From Marinovum sp048263515 (GTDB lineage Bacteria > Pseudomonadota > Alphaproteobacteria > Rhodobacterales > Rhodobacteraceae), in the NCBI RefSeq assembly GCF_048263515.1, contig NZ_JBLXEC010000011.1, positions 1-64,000 on the forward strand: a stretch of DNA of 64,000 bases, read 5' to 3'. Of this stretch, positions 1-7,908 are shown piece after piece; positions within the stretch are counted from its first letter, which is position 1, and each line of letters opens with the position of its first letter. A program made the translations under genes and the position numbers. Under the pieces are notes generated by a model that saw only the letters and a list, made by a program, of their open reading frames with translations, did not search any database and was not told the origin of the DNA.

Positions 1-165
1 GCCAAACGCCACCGCATCGCAACCCTGCTGGTGCCCTACAAGCTCGAAGAGCCCAAGCGCATCTTCAACTTCATGGACGACCAGGGCTACGACGCAGACC
101 TCTACTTCACCGACGCCGACGAAAATACCTTCAAGGTCGTCATCAAGAAACTCGCCAAAACCTGA
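1..165 (+). CDS. C-terminal end of an unidentified protein (5' truncated)
   Basis: The window opens inside a reading frame that has no start here and ends at TGA 163-165. The last 54 residues are visible. They are rich in charged and aromatic residues (motifs LLVPYK, DDQGYDADLYFTD, TFKVVIKKL) and look like the closing beta-strands of a soluble domain. I do not recognise the family. The next gene, 68 bp downstream on the same strand, is a KdgF-like cupin, so a polysaccharide or oligouronide lyase is one possibility, but that is inference from context only. Confidence 0.6.
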   Translation, partial: AKRHRIATLLVPYKLEEPKRIFNFMDDQGYDADLYFTDADENTFKVVIKKLAKT

Positions 166-233
166 CGCCGGCACCGTGGTCGCAGCCCCCAAGGGGGCCG
201 CGGCACGGGCCCTGACACGATCCGGAGACCCCC

Positions 234-566
234 ATGACCACCAAGAACTACTTTCCCGCCAGCGAAGCCCAGCGGTTCGATGCCGGCGGCGGGCTGAGCC
301 GCAAGGTCGGTGCCTACAATGACAACGTGATGTGCGTCGAAGTGCATTTCGAGACCGGCACCGTGGCGGCCCGGCACCATCACCCGCACGAGCAGATCAC
401 CTATGTGATCTCGGGCAAGTTCGAGTTCACCGTGGGCGACGACACCTATGTCGTGACCGCCGGTGACTCGCTCTACAAGCAGCCCAACATCGAACACGGC
501 GCGACCTGCCTCGAGAAGGGCACGCTGCTCGATATCTTCACCCCGCACCGTGAAGATTTCCTCTGA
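234..566 (+). CDS. Cupin-domain protein, KdgF-like
   Basis: A 110-residue single-domain cupin. The metal-site motifs are clear: RHHHPHEQITYV (residues about 47-58) supplies two His and one Glu, and IEHG (about 86-89) supplies the last His. The end, LLDIFTPHREDFL, and the stretch SGKFEFTVGDDTY match my memory of KdgF, which speeds conversion of unsaturated uronates (from pectin or alginate lyases) to their linear keto forms. The start at 234 follows a GGAGA ribosome site. A dehydrogenase gene follows after 39 bp and a GntR regulator lies further on, which fits a uronate locus. Other small cupins share this fold, so the substrate is inferred. Confidence 0.7.
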   Translation: MTTKNYFPASEAQRFDAGGGLSRKVGAYNDNVMCVEVHFETGTVAARHHHPHEQITYVISGKFEFTVGDDTYVVTAGDSLYKQPNIEHGATCLEKGTLLDIFTPHREDFL

Positions 567-605
567 TCCTGAGAACTTGAACGAATAACTTAAGGGAGAA
601 ATGGC

Positions 606-1487
606 ATGTCCAAACCTGTCATCGGTTTCATCGGCCTCGGCCTCATGGGCGGCAACATGGTGGAGAACCTTCAGAAGAAGGGCTACGACCTTGTTGTCAT
701 GGACCTCAACAAGGACGCGGTCAAAGCGGTCACCGACCGTGGCAATGCCCGCGAGGCGGCCTCGGCCAGGGAACTGGCCGAAGCCAGCGACATCGTGATG
801 CTCTGCCTGACCAAGTCGGAAGTGGTCGAGAAGGTCATCTATGCCGAGGACGGCATCCTCGCCGGCATCCGCGAAGGCAGCACGCTGATCGATTTCGGCA
901 CTTCGATCCCGGCCTCGACCCGCAAGATCGGCGCCGATCTGGCGAAAAAGGGCGTCGGCATGCTGGACGCGCCGCTGGGCCGCACCCCGGCGCATGCCAA
1001 GGACGGTCTGCTCAACATCATGGTCGGCGGCGACAAGGCGACCTTCGAGAAGGTCAAACCGGTGCTCGACGAGCAGGGCGAGAACGTCTTCTACCTGGGC
1101 GAGCTGGGCGCAGGGCACACCACCAAGCTGATCAACAACTTCATGGGCATGACCACCGTCTGCACCATGAGCCAGGCCTTTGCCGTGGCCGATCGTGCCG
1201 GTGTCGACCGCAAGCAACTTTATGACATCATGTCGACCGGGCCGTCGAATTCGCCCTTCATGGGGTTCTGCAAGAACTACGCGGTGGACGGGGTCAGCGA
1301 CCTTGGCTTCTCGATCAACAACGCCAACAAGGACCTGGGCTATTTCCTGAAGATGGCGGAAGATCTGGGCACCCGGGCGGAGATTGCCGAGGGCACCTCG
1401 AACAACCTGCAGGCGGCAGTTGAAGCGGGGCTGGGCGATGGCAATGTACCGGAGATCTACGATTACTTCCGGAGCCTTGACCGCTAG
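606..1487 (+). CDS. NAD(P)-dependent beta-hydroxyacid dehydrogenase (3-hydroxyisobutyrate dehydrogenase family)
   Basis: 293 residues, normal for the family. Residues 5-18 (IGFIGLGLMGGNMV) form the Rossmann GxGxxG loop. GAGHTTKLINNFM (about 165-177) carries the conserved catalytic Lys and Asn. The substrate loop reads DAPLGRTP where most relatives have DAPVSGG. The Gly-Arg-Thr version also occurs in the sulfolactaldehyde reductase YihU as I remember it, so the substrate may be a related aldehyde or ketoacid. Next to a KdgF-like cupin, a 4-deoxy-5-hexoseulose uronate (DEH) reductase role is attractive; some marine DEH reductases belong to this family. Tartronate semialdehyde reductase is the alternative. 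An AAGGGAGAA ribosome site precedes the start. Confidence 0.72.
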   Translation: MSKPVIGFIGLGLMGGNMVENLQKKGYDLVVMDLNKDAVKAVTDRGNAREAASARELAEASDIVMLCLTKSEVVEKVIYAEDGILAGIREGSTLIDFGTSIPASTRKIGADLAKKGVGMLDAPLGRTPAHAKDGLLNIMVGGDKATFEKVKPVLDEQGENVFYLGELGAGHTTKLINNFMGMTTVCTMSQAFAVADRAGVDRKQLYDIMSTGPSNSPFMGFCKNYAVDGVSDLGFSINNANKDLGYFLKMAEDLGTRAEIAEGTSNNLQAAVEAGLGDGNVPEIYDYFRSLDR

Positions 1488-1529
1488 AAGTTTCGCAAGA
1501 GGGCTGCGGTCGGGCTGGCGGCTGCCGTG

Positions 1530-1680
1530 GCGACAGCGGGGGGCTTTGCCCCCCGGACCCCCCAGCGGTATTTGGAAAGAGAAGAAGCACCGGCGGGGCG
1601 CGTTTGTGGCTCTTGTGGCGACAGTGGGGCTTGGCCTCCCGGGTTCCCCCCGGCGGTATTTGAGAAAGAGACGAAGCACT
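1530..1680. repeat. Two tandem copies of a GC-rich 'gcggtattt' element in a gene-free stretch
   Basis: The 489-bp gap 1488-1976 holds no gene. It carries two direct copies, at about 1530-1590 and 1618-1679. Each consists of gcgacagyggggg, a short hairpin (ggggggctttgcccccc in the first copy), a C-run, then gcggtattt and an A/G-rich tail ending gaagcac. A third, diverged copy lies at about 34080-34139. The layout (hairpin, then a purine tail) resembles intergenic repeats common in Rhodobacterales genomes. Confidence 0.7.
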
Positions 1681-1976
1681 TGGAGGCGGTTTTTGCCGCT
1701 TTGAGGTTTCAGCAGTTGGCGTCGCGGGGCGTGGCCCTGGCTGGTGTGGAGGGCATCTCTGCCAGTCAAGCAAGGCGAAGGTGGCGGACGGGCGCCGGGC
1801 ACCTTTGAATTGATTATTCCGTCCGAATGACTATTTAACCCCGTGACACGGCGGATCCTGCTATCATGGGCGTGCGCTTGCCTGTGTCCGGCAAGGGCCG
1901 CAGGCAAGGGCGCCGGCCTGGGTGGGAGGCGCGTTTGCAGGGGATTGGGACAAATGGGCGGACGGGGACGATTGGC

Positions 1977-2657
1977 ATGCTGAAACTTGTGGACACTCCG
2001 GTGGCACGGACATCGACCGACGTGGTCTTCAACACGCTGTACGAGGAGATTTCCTCGCTGAAGCTGCTGCCGGGGACCAAGATGTCGGAGGCCGAGGTGG
2101 CGAGCCGCATGGGCGTGTCGCGGCAGCCGGTGCGCGATGCCTTCAACCGGTTGGGCAACATGGGGCTGCTCTTGATCCGGCCGCAGCGCGCCACCGAGGT
2201 GCGGGGCTTTTCGCTGGACGAGATCCAGAATTCGCGCTTTGTGCGCCTCGCGGTGGAGCTCGAGGTGGTCAAGGACGCCTGCACGGTCTGGGACGACGAC
2301 AAGTCCGCCGCGCTCGAGGCGCATCTGGTCGAGCAGCAGGCGGTGGTGGATGCCGGTCAGAACGACCGCTTTCACGAGATGGACTATGGATTTCACCGGA
2401 TGATCTGCGAGCTGGGCGGGCGGCCGCTGGCCTTTGACACCATCGAGCGCTGCAAGCAGACGGTGGACCGGCTCTGCGTGCTGAGCCTGGGCCATGAGCG
2501 CGGGCTGAGCGATGTGATCACCGATCACTACGATATCGCCAAGGCGCTGAAGGCGCGCGACGAGCAGGGGGTGCGCGACGTCATGCGGCGGCACCTGCGG
2601 CGGCTGGATGACACCATCGAGCAGATCCATTCGGCGCATGCCGAGTATTTCGAGTGA
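1977..2657 (+). CDS. GntR/FadR-family transcriptional regulator
   Basis: 226 residues from the ATG at 1977; an open frame continues upstream, but the winged-helix domain begins right after this Met. The N-terminal part contains the GntR pattern KLLPGTKMSEAEVASRMGVS followed by RQPVRDAF (about residues 25-55). The rest is a helical FCD effector domain with the usual Asp/His metal positions (FHEMDYGFHRMI, DHYDIAKAL, RRHLRRL). It lies downstream of the KdgF-like and dehydrogenase genes on the same strand, separated by 489 bp of repeats, and probably controls them in response to a sugar acid. FCD regulators often sense uronates. The effector is inferred. Confidence 0.85.
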   Translation: MLKLVDTPVARTSTDVVFNTLYEEISSLKLLPGTKMSEAEVASRMGVSRQPVRDAFNRLGNMGLLLIRPQRATEVRGFSLDEIQNSRFVRLAVELEVVKDACTVWDDDKSAALEAHLVEQQAVVDAGQNDRFHEMDYGFHRMICELGGRPLAFDTIERCKQTVDRLCVLSLGHERGLSDVITDHYDIAKALKARDEQGVRDVMRRHLRRLDDTIEQIHSAHAEYFE

Positions 2658-2804
2658 TCCGCCGGCGCTCACGCAAATGTGGGCGCTGGTGTGCGGCTGA
2701 GGGGCCGTGGCTGCTTGGGATCGGGCGGCAAAACCGGTAAGCTCCGGGTGTGAGTTTACCGTTCCTGACGGGCCCGGCGTGGCCCTGTCTGACAGGAGAG
2801 TGCC

Positions 2805-3296
2805 ATGCCCCGGTTTCAATCTCGTTTTTCCCTTTCCCGTCGCCAGATGATTGGCGCCACAGGTGCAGCCTTGGGTCTGGGGCTAGTCTCGCCGGTGCAG
2901 GCGCAGGCCGTGGCGCCCACACGGACGATGCGGGGCGGAGCCAACAACTATCGCCCCGGTGCGCCGATCGTCGAGCGGATCGGCGGTGGCGGGTTCTGGA
3001 TGACCGGCACCGTCAGGCGGGCGGGCGATGGTGCGCCGCTGGCCGGGCAGCGCATTCAGATCTGGGCGCATACCACCCAAGGGCATGAACGCGATCCCCA
3101 CAGCCATGGTGCGACCCTGACCGACGCGGACGGCGTCTTCCGGCTGGAGATGCCGCAGATCGTGCCGGCCTTTGGCCAGCCGCATGGGCATCTGGCCTAT
3201 GACAGCGGTGACTTCGAGACGGTCTTTCTGCGCCCGGTCATGCGGAGCGCGCGGGAGACCAGCCTGGAGGCGCATTTCGTCCTGCAACCGGCTTGA
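2805..3296 (+). CDS. Tat-exported intradiol dioxygenase-like beta-sandwich protein
   Basis: 163 residues. The N-terminus carries a twin-arginine signal (SRRQMIGATGAALGLGL, then VQAQA as probable cleavage site), so the protein should be exported folded. The mature part resembles intradiol (catechol or protocatechuate) dioxygenases: APLAGQRIQIW, TDADGVFRLEMP, then QPHGHLAY. Compared with protocatechuate 3,4-dioxygenase from memory, the two His ligands (HGH) are kept, while the positions of the two Tyr ligands appear as His (QGHER) and Phe (VPAFG). The metal site may therefore be altered. The next gene overlaps its stop codon, so the two are probably co-translated. The substrate is unknown. Confidence 0.65.
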   Translation: MPRFQSRFSLSRRQMIGATGAALGLGLVSPVQAQAVAPTRTMRGGANNYRPGAPIVERIGGGGFWMTGTVRRAGDGAPLAGQRIQIWAHTTQGHERDPHSHGATLTDADGVFRLEMPQIVPAFGQPHGHLAYDSGDFETVFLRPVMRSARETSLEAHFVLQPA

Positions 3297-3889
3297 GCCG
3301 GCGCGTGCGGGCGGCGCTGATCTGGGGCGGGCTGGGGCTTGTCCTCTTTCTTCCCTTGTTCGCGGCGCTGGACAGCCCGCTGCTGGCCTATCGCCGGCCG
3401 GTCTATATCGCGGCCGGGGTTGCGGGCGTGCTGGGGCTGATGGTGCTGGCGGTGCAGCCGCTGCTGGCGCGGGGCGTGCTGCCGGGGATGTCGCTGTTGC
3501 AGAGCCGGCGGGTGCATCGCTGGGCCGGCGGGGCGCTGGTGCTGGCGGTGGTGGCGCATGTGGTCGGGCTCTGGATCACCAGCCCGCCGGATGTCATCGA
3601 CGTGCTGCTGCTGCGCTCGCCGACGCCGTTTTCGATCTGGGGTGTCGCGGCGATGTGGGCGCTCTTTGCCAGCGCGCTGCTGGCGGCGTTCCGCCGGAGG
3701 CTGGGGCTGCGGCTCTGGCGGCAGATCCATCGCGGGCTGGCGCTGGTGGTGACCGGCGGGACGGTGATCCATGCGCTGCAGATCGAGGGCACGATGGCGC
3801 CGCTCAGCAAGGCTGCGCTGTGCTTTTTCGCCGTCGCGGCACTGCTCTGGGCGGTGACGGCACGAAACTCTGCGCAGAGGCCCCGATGA
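3293..3889 (+). CDS. Ferric-reductase-like haem membrane protein
   Basis: 198 residues starting at a TTG whose last two bases are part of the TGA of the upstream gene (TTGA overlap). There are six hydrophobic segments and paired His residues in membrane helices (RRVHRWAGGALVLAVVAHVVGLW and RQIHRGLALVVTGGTVIHAL), the pattern of the ferric reductase / MsrQ / cytochrome b561-like transmembrane domain that binds haem between helices. No flavin or NAD domain is attached. Its role could be to pass electrons across the membrane to the exported partner encoded just upstream. That pairing is inferred from the overlap. Confidence 0.7.
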   Translation: MSRRVRAALIWGGLGLVLFLPLFAALDSPLLAYRRPVYIAAGVAGVLGLMVLAVQPLLARGVLPGMSLLQSRRVHRWAGGALVLAVVAHVVGLWITSPPDVIDVLLLRSPTPFSIWGVAAMWALFASALLAAFRRRLGLRLWRQIHRGLALVVTGGTVIHALQIEGTMAPLSKAALCFFAVAALLWAVTARNSAQRPR

Positions 3890-3988
3890 CATGCAGATCC
3901 GCCTTGCACGCTTGGACGCGGGCGCATAGAAGACCCCAGATTTGAACTAGGCGGGCTGGGACTCGCCCTTGAACTTATGGGGAATGGG

Positions 3989-5320
3989 ATGCAGGTCACC
4001 GAGACTCTGAACGAAGGTCTGAAGCGCGGATACGCGATCACCGTCAGCGCCGCCGAACTCGAGGAAAAGGTCAACGAGAAGCTGGCCGAGGCACAGCCGG
4101 ACATCGAGATGAAGGGCTTTCGCAAAGGCAAGGTCCCGATGCCGCTGCTGAAGAAGCAGTTCGGCCAGCGTCTGCTTGGCGAAGCGATGCAGGAAACCAT
4201 CGACGGCGCAATGAACAAGCATTTCGAAGACAGCGGCGACAAGCCGGCGCTTCAGCCCGAGGTCAAGATGACCAACGAGGACTGGAAAGAGGGCGACGAC
4301 GTCAACGTCGAGATGTCCTACGAAAAGCTGCCCGAGATCCCCGAGGTCGACCTCAAGAGCATCTCGCTCGAGAAGATGGTCGCCAAGGCCGGTGACGACG
4401 AAGTCGACGAAGCTCTGAAGAACCTCGCCGAGACCGCGCAGGACTTCAAAGCGCGCGACGAAGGTGCGGCGGCCGAGGATGGCGACCAGGTGGTGTTCGA
4501 TTTCGTCGGCAAGGTCGACGGCGAAGCATTCGACGGCGGTTCGGCCGAGGATTACCCGCTGGTGCTGGGCTCCGGCTCGTTCATCCCGGGCTTCGAAGAG
4601 CAGCTGGTCGGTGTGAAAGCCGGCGAGGAAAAGGACGTGACCGTCACCTTCCCCGAGGAATATCAGGCCGAGCATCTGGCCGGCAAGGAAGCGGTCTTCT
4701 CCTGCACGATCAAGGAAGTCAAAGCGCCGGTTGCGGCAGAGCTCGACGATGAGCTGGCCAAGAAATTCGGTGCCGAGTCGCTGGACGCTCTGAAAGAGCA
4801 GATCCGTGAGCGTCTGGAAGCCGAGTACAATGGCGCGGCACGTCAGGTGACCAAGCGGGCGCTGCTCGACGCGCTGGACGAGAAGGTGAAATTCGACCTG
4901 CCGCCGACTCTGGTCGAGGCCGAAGCCAAGCAGATCGCGCACCAGCTGTGGCACGAGGAAAACCCAGAAGTTCAGGGCCACGACCACGACACCATCGAGC
5001 CGACCGAAGAGCACAACAAGCTGGCCGAACGCCGCGTGCGTCTTGGCCTGTTGCTGGCCGAGCTGGGCCAGAAGGCCGAAGTGCAGGTCTCCGATGCCGA
5101 GATGACCCAGGCGATCATGAACCAGGCACGTCAGTACCCGGGCCAGGAGCGTCAATTCTTTGAGTTCGTGCAGCAGAACCAGCAGATGCAGCAGCAGATG
5201 CGCGCGCCGATCTTTGAAGACAAGGTCGTCGACTTCATCCTGGAGCAGGCCGAGGTGACCGAGAAAGAGGTCTCCAAGGAAGAGCTGCAAAAGGCCGTCG
5301 AGGCGCTGGACGACGAATAA
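3989..5320 (+). CDS. tig: Trigger factor, ribosome-associated chaperone and peptidyl-prolyl isomerase
   Basis: 443 residues from ATG 3989 (MQVTETLNEGLKRGY). An in-frame ATG at 3977 is less likely because family members begin MQVTE and GGGGAA lies just before 3989. Domain order: N-terminal ribosome-binding domain with the signature loop GFRKGKVPM (about residues 43-51); central FKBP domain (about 155-240; VVFDFVGKVDG, GSGSFIPGFEEQLVG); long helical C-terminal domain holding nascent chains (about 250-443). The acidic tail KAVEALDDE is typical. It stands alone and is followed by a strong terminator. Confidence 0.97.
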   Translation: MQVTETLNEGLKRGYAITVSAAELEEKVNEKLAEAQPDIEMKGFRKGKVPMPLLKKQFGQRLLGEAMQETIDGAMNKHFEDSGDKPALQPEVKMTNEDWKEGDDVNVEMSYEKLPEIPEVDLKSISLEKMVAKAGDDEVDEALKNLAETAQDFKARDEGAAAEDGDQVVFDFVGKVDGEAFDGGSAEDYPLVLGSGSFIPGFEEQLVGVKAGEEKDVTVTFPEEYQAEHLAGKEAVFSCTIKEVKAPVAAELDDELAKKFGAESLDALKEQIRERLEAEYNGAARQVTKRALLDALDEKVKFDLPPTLVEAEAKQIAHQLWHEENPEVQGHDHDTIEPTEEHNKLAERRVRLGLLLAELGQKAEVQVSDAEMTQAIMNQARQYPGQERQFFEFVQQNQQMQQQMRAPIFEDKVVDFILEQAEVTEKEVSKEELQKAVEALDDE

Positions 5321-5341
5321 GCCTTCCTCAGGGAAGGGTGA

Positions 5342-5371
5342 GAGGCCGCCCCTTCGGGGGCGGCCTTTTTT
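5342..5371 (+). terminator. Rho-independent terminator of tig
   Basis: Stem aggccgcccc / ggggcggcct closed by a ttcg loop and followed by a run of six T, 22 bp after the tig stop codon. Confidence 0.92.
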
Positions 5372-5394
5372 CGTGCGGTGAGGTTTGGGGAGGG

Positions 5395-5542
5395 GTCATC
5401 CTCGGGCTCGACCCGAGGATCTTTTGGGGGAGTGGGCGGATGGCTGAGTCAGGTGCTTGTGCAGGGAGGTCCTCGGGGCAAGCCCGAGGATGACGAGAGG
5501 GCGCTTGTGTGGGGAGGTCTTCGGGGCGAGCCCGAGGATGAC
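5395..5542. repeat. Three short 'cctcggg...cccgaggatg' inverted-repeat elements
   Basis: Copies at 5395-5421, 5468-5494 and 5516-5542. Each is an imperfect hairpin with arms like cctcgggg and cccgagg, ending gatgac. They fill the gap between tig and the DUF1801 gene. They resemble REP-type elements; related hairpins (gtcccgga/tccgggac) occur at 27180 and 42500-42896. Confidence 0.75.
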
Positions 5543-5566
5543 GGGGCATATTTCACACCGTCCGCA

Positions 5567-5959
5567 TCACCCCAGCCGTTCCAGCCGGCCCTTGCGTTTG
5601 ACGATGTTCTTGTAATCCCACTGGACCTCGCGTGCCTCGGCGAGCCAGAGGGCGAGGGCGGTGGGGTCGACTTCCTCCGCGGTCGTGTAGCGTTTCTCGG
5701 CGGCCTTGAAGGTGCCGGTGGGCGCGAGGCCGGGGGCCGAGAAGGACTGGCCGGACCAGAACATCAGGCGGATGCAGGACTTGAGCTGGCCGTAGCCGAC
5801 GATCGGGTTGTCTGCGAGAAACCAGACCGGGTGGGCGTGCCAGATGCGGGCCTCGGCGTCGGGCAAGCCGCGGTCGATCTCTTGCTGCAACAGCTCGCAG
5901 ATCCGGCGGTCGGGCTCGGAGCGGGCGGCGTTGTAATCGGCGATGGTGGCGGGTTTCAT
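5567..5959 (-). CDS. DUF1801-type (YdhG-like) protein
   Basis: 130 residues. The pattern CELLQQEIDRGLPDAEARIW, then HPVWFLADNPIVGYG and later SCIRLMFWSG fits the DUF1801 / YdhG family of small soluble proteins, several of which resemble iron-chaperone-like folds. The function is not established. It sits alone between repeats and an unrelated small gene, on the strand opposite to tig. A duplicate frame on the same strand is a shadow. Confidence 0.65.
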   Translation of the reverse strand: MKPATIADYNAARSEPDRRICELLQQEIDRGLPDAEARIWHAHPVWFLADNPIVGYGQLKSCIRLMFWSGQSFSAPGLAPTGTFKAAEKRYTTAEEVDPTALALWLAEAREVQWDYKNIVKRKGRLERLG

Positions 5960-5996
5960 GAGCGCAGTGTAGCGCGGCCCCCTGCCGGGGCAATTG

Positions 5997-6029
5997 CGAA
6001 AAGGCCGCCTCGGGAGGAGAGGCGACCTT
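5997..6029 (-). terminator. Terminator of the 77-residue gene (minus strand)
   Basis: On the minus strand, aaggtcgcctc pairs with gaggcggcctt across a short loop, followed by tttt. It lies 35 bp after the stop of the gene at 6064-6297. Confidence 0.75.
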
Positions 6030-6063
6030 TCCGTTGGCCGGAAGCCTCCGGGGACAAGGAATT

Positions 6064-6297
6064 TTACCGGCCGTCGTGTCCGAACCTCTCCCGCATCAGC
6101 GCGATCACTTCGGCGATGCGGCGGGTTCTGGTGATCTCTTCCAGCGCGGTGTCGCGCGCGGTGATGATGTCTGAGTGGCTCCGCTCTGCGGCGCTCAGTG
6201 GCGCGCCGATGAGACGGAGAACACGGGCCGATGCCAACGAATAGAAGACCGCGTCCTGCGCGCGGTCTTGCAGCGTGATGCGTCGGGTCTGAACCAT
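6064..6297 (-). CDS. Small hypothetical protein
   Basis: 77 residues, mostly helical by composition: DRAQDAVFYSLASARVLRLIG, then ARDTALEEITRTRRIAEVIALMRERFG. There is no signal peptide, no Cys and no motif I recognise. It has its own downstream terminator and about 200 bp of upstream non-coding DNA before the rplI operon terminator, so it looks like a single-gene transcript. Codon use is like that of its neighbours. Confidence 0.5.
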   Translation of the reverse strand: MVQTRRITLQDRAQDAVFYSLASARVLRLIGAPLSAAERSHSDIITARDTALEEITRTRRIAEVIALMRERFGHDGR

Positions 6298-6493
6298 TTC
6301 TGTTACCTTACCTGATCGTTACTGACGGCGACAAAATTCGTTAACCTACACTGCCGTCTTGCATTTTCCGGCGCTCACTACCATTCGAGCATCGGCCCTG
6401 TCGTGTTCATCGGTGTTGTACTGCGAACCGGTGAGACCGAGCAAAGCTGCGGGCGGATAAGGTGGCTATCCTTTCAGGTGGGCGAGATAGCAC

Positions 6494-6523
6494 AAGGCCG
6501 CGCGTCGGGGGACGCGCGGCCTT
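6494..6523 (-). terminator. Terminator of the rpsF-rpsR-rplI operon
   Basis: A 13-bp perfect GC-rich stem, aaggccgcgcgtc / gacgcgcggcctt, starting 27 bp past the rplI stop. The T-run on the minus strand is poor, while the plus side has cttcttta; it may work in both directions. Confidence 0.7.
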
Positions 6524-6549
6524 CTTTAGGATAGCGATGGGCCGAAAAA

Positions 6550-7185
6550 TCAGCCGCGGTCTTCTTCCGGTTGGTCGTCGGAGCCGGACTCGTCCTGGAC
6601 AACGTTCGACAGATCGTCGTCGTCGTCGGCAGCGGCACCGATATCGTCGAAGAGTTCGGCGATCTCGAATTCAGCTGCGGCTTCTTCTTCCGCGGCCAGT
6701 TCCTGGATCGACTTGCCCGAGGCCTGCAGTTCGGCCTCTTCGGGCGAACGTGCGACGTTGAGGTTGATGGTGGCCATCACCTCGGGGTGCAGGTGCACCT
6801 CGACTTCGTGCAGACCCAGTTCCTTGATCGGCTGACGGATCAGGACCTGTTTGCGGTCGATCGAGAAGCCTTCCTCGGTGGCGACGGTGGCCGCGTCACG
6901 GGTGGTGACCGAGCCGTAGAGCGCGCCGCCGTCGGAGGCCTGGCGAATCACGACGAACTGCTGTCCGTCGAGACGGGACGCCATGTCCTCGGCTTCTTTC
7001 TTGGTTTCCAGGTTGCGGGCTTCGAGCTGGGCTTTCTGCTCTTCGAAGGCTTCGATGTTGGCCTTCGACGCGGTCAGCGCCTTGCCCTGCAGCAGCAGGT
7101 AGTTGCGGGCGAAGCCGGGCTTGACGTCGACGACATCGCCCATCTGGCCGAGCTTGGCCACGCGTTCGAGAAGGATGACTTGCAT
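6550..7185 (-). CDS. rplI: 50S ribosomal protein L9
   Basis: 211 residues, against about 150 in E. coli. The N-terminal domain is classic (MQVILLERVAKLGQMGDVVDVKPGFARNYL), followed by the long connecting helix (about 40-75) and the C-terminal RNA-binding domain (LYGSVTTRDAA, IRQPIKELGLHEVEVHLHPEV). An extra tail of about 55 residues, rich in Asp and Glu, follows (IAELFDDIGAAADDDDD and on). Acidic L9 extensions are familiar in Rhodobacterales; their role is unknown. It is last in the rpsF-rpsR-rplI operon, 12 bp after rpsR, with a GGAGTAAA ribosome site. Confidence 0.97.
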   Translation of the reverse strand: MQVILLERVAKLGQMGDVVDVKPGFARNYLLLQGKALTASKANIEAFEEQKAQLEARNLETKKEAEDMASRLDGQQFVVIRQASDGGALYGSVTTRDAATVATEEGFSIDRKQVLIRQPIKELGLHEVEVHLHPEVMATINLNVARSPEEAELQASGKSIQELAAEEEAAAEFEIAELFDDIGAAADDDDDLSNVVQDESGSDDQPEEDRG

Positions 7186-7197
7186 GTGCTTTACTCC

Positions 7198-7425
7198 TTA
7201 CTTCACGGCGTAGGGCAGAAGCGCGAGGAAGCGGGCGCGTTTGATCGCGCGGGCCAGTTCACGTTGCTTCTTGGCCGAGACGGCGGTGATGCGGGACGGC
7301 ACGATCTTGCCACGCTCGGAAATGTAGCGCTGCAGGAGACGGGTGTCCTTGTAGTCGATCTTGGGTGCATTGTCGCCCGAGAAGGGGCAGACCTTGCGGC
7401 GGCGGAAAAACGGTTTTGCGGCCAT
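7198..7425 (-). CDS. rpsR: 30S ribosomal protein S18
   Basis: 75 residues, full length. MAAKPFFRRRKVCPFSGDNAP and YKDTRLLQRYISERGKIVPSRIT are diagnostic. S18 binds S6 and helix 22 of 16S rRNA on the platform of the small subunit. It is encoded between rpsF (19-bp gap) and rplI (12-bp gap), the universal order. The S6:S18 complex often represses its own operon through a leader hairpin; a candidate lies at 7841-7907. Confidence 0.98.
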   Translation of the reverse strand: MAAKPFFRRRKVCPFSGDNAPKIDYKDTRLLQRYISERGKIVPSRITAVSAKKQRELARAIKRARFLALLPYAVK

Positions 7426-7444
7426 GGGTTAGCTCTCCTTCGAC

Positions 7445-7801
7445 TTAGCGGCGTTCACGACGGCGGTCTTCGCGCTCGTCACGTTTCTGCATCTGGACCG
7501 AGGGGCCTTCGACATGTTCGTCGACCTTGATGGTCAGGACGCGCATCACGTCGTCATGCAGGCGCATCAGGCGTTCCATTTCCTGCACGGCTTCCGACGG
7601 GGCGTCGGAGCGGATGTAGGCGTAGTGGCCTTTGCGGTTCTTGTTGATCTTGTAGGCCATGGTCTTGACACCCCAGTACTCGGTGTCGACGACCTTGCCG
7701 CCATTGTCGGTCAGGACCGTGCCGAAATGCTCGACGAGGCTTTCGGCCTGCGCGCCGGAGAGATCCTGGCGCGAGATGAATACATGCTCGTAAAGGGGCA
7801 T
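7445..7801 (-). CDS. rpsF: 30S ribosomal protein S6
   Basis: 118 residues from the ATG at 7801 (MPLYEHVFISRQDLS). A longer open frame upstream has no family similarity and is leader RNA. GGAG lies 5 bp before this ATG. Conserved S6 features: VVDTEYWGVKTMAYKINKNRKGHYAYIRSDAP and the C-terminal basic tail KRDEREDRRRERR. S6 pairs with S18 on the 30S platform. It is the first gene of the operon, behind a recognisable promoter (7909-7936) and a structured leader. Confidence 0.97.
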   Translation of the reverse strand: MPLYEHVFISRQDLSGAQAESLVEHFGTVLTDNGGKVVDTEYWGVKTMAYKINKNRKGHYAYIRSDAPSEAVQEMERLMRLHDDVMRVLTIKVDEHVEGPSVQMQKRDEREDRRRERR

Positions 7802-7840
7802 GTGCACTCCATTTATATCAAGGCGCATTTCAAAGGGCGG

Positions 7841-7907
7841 GGCCATGTCCTTTCGCCCCCGACCCACGAGAGACTGCGCGGTTCATACGTCTTGCGAAAG
7901 GATGGCC
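7841..7907 (-). promoter_or_regulatory. Structured leader of rpsF, candidate S6:S18-binding RNA
   Basis: In the transcript, ggccat-cctttcgc near the 5' end pairs with gcgaaag-ga(c)atggcc 37 nt later. The 14-bp stem is broken only by a 2-nt bulge. The arms are at 7894-7907 and 7841-7856. The enclosed part contains a gaaCCGcg stretch facing a GG-containing strand, which recalls the CCG-containing S6:S18 leader motif known in bacteria. The hairpin starts at or within a few bases of the predicted transcription start. Confidence 0.55.
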
Positions 7908-7908
7908 C

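Noticed and set aside
102..2819. 905-codon open frame on the minus strand
   Set aside because: It is antisense to the cupin, dehydrogenase and GntR genes and has no family-like sequence; long antisense frames are expected at this GC.
3977..3988. Upstream ATG for tig
   Set aside because: Adds only MGNG, overlaps the ribosome site, and the family starts at MQVTE.
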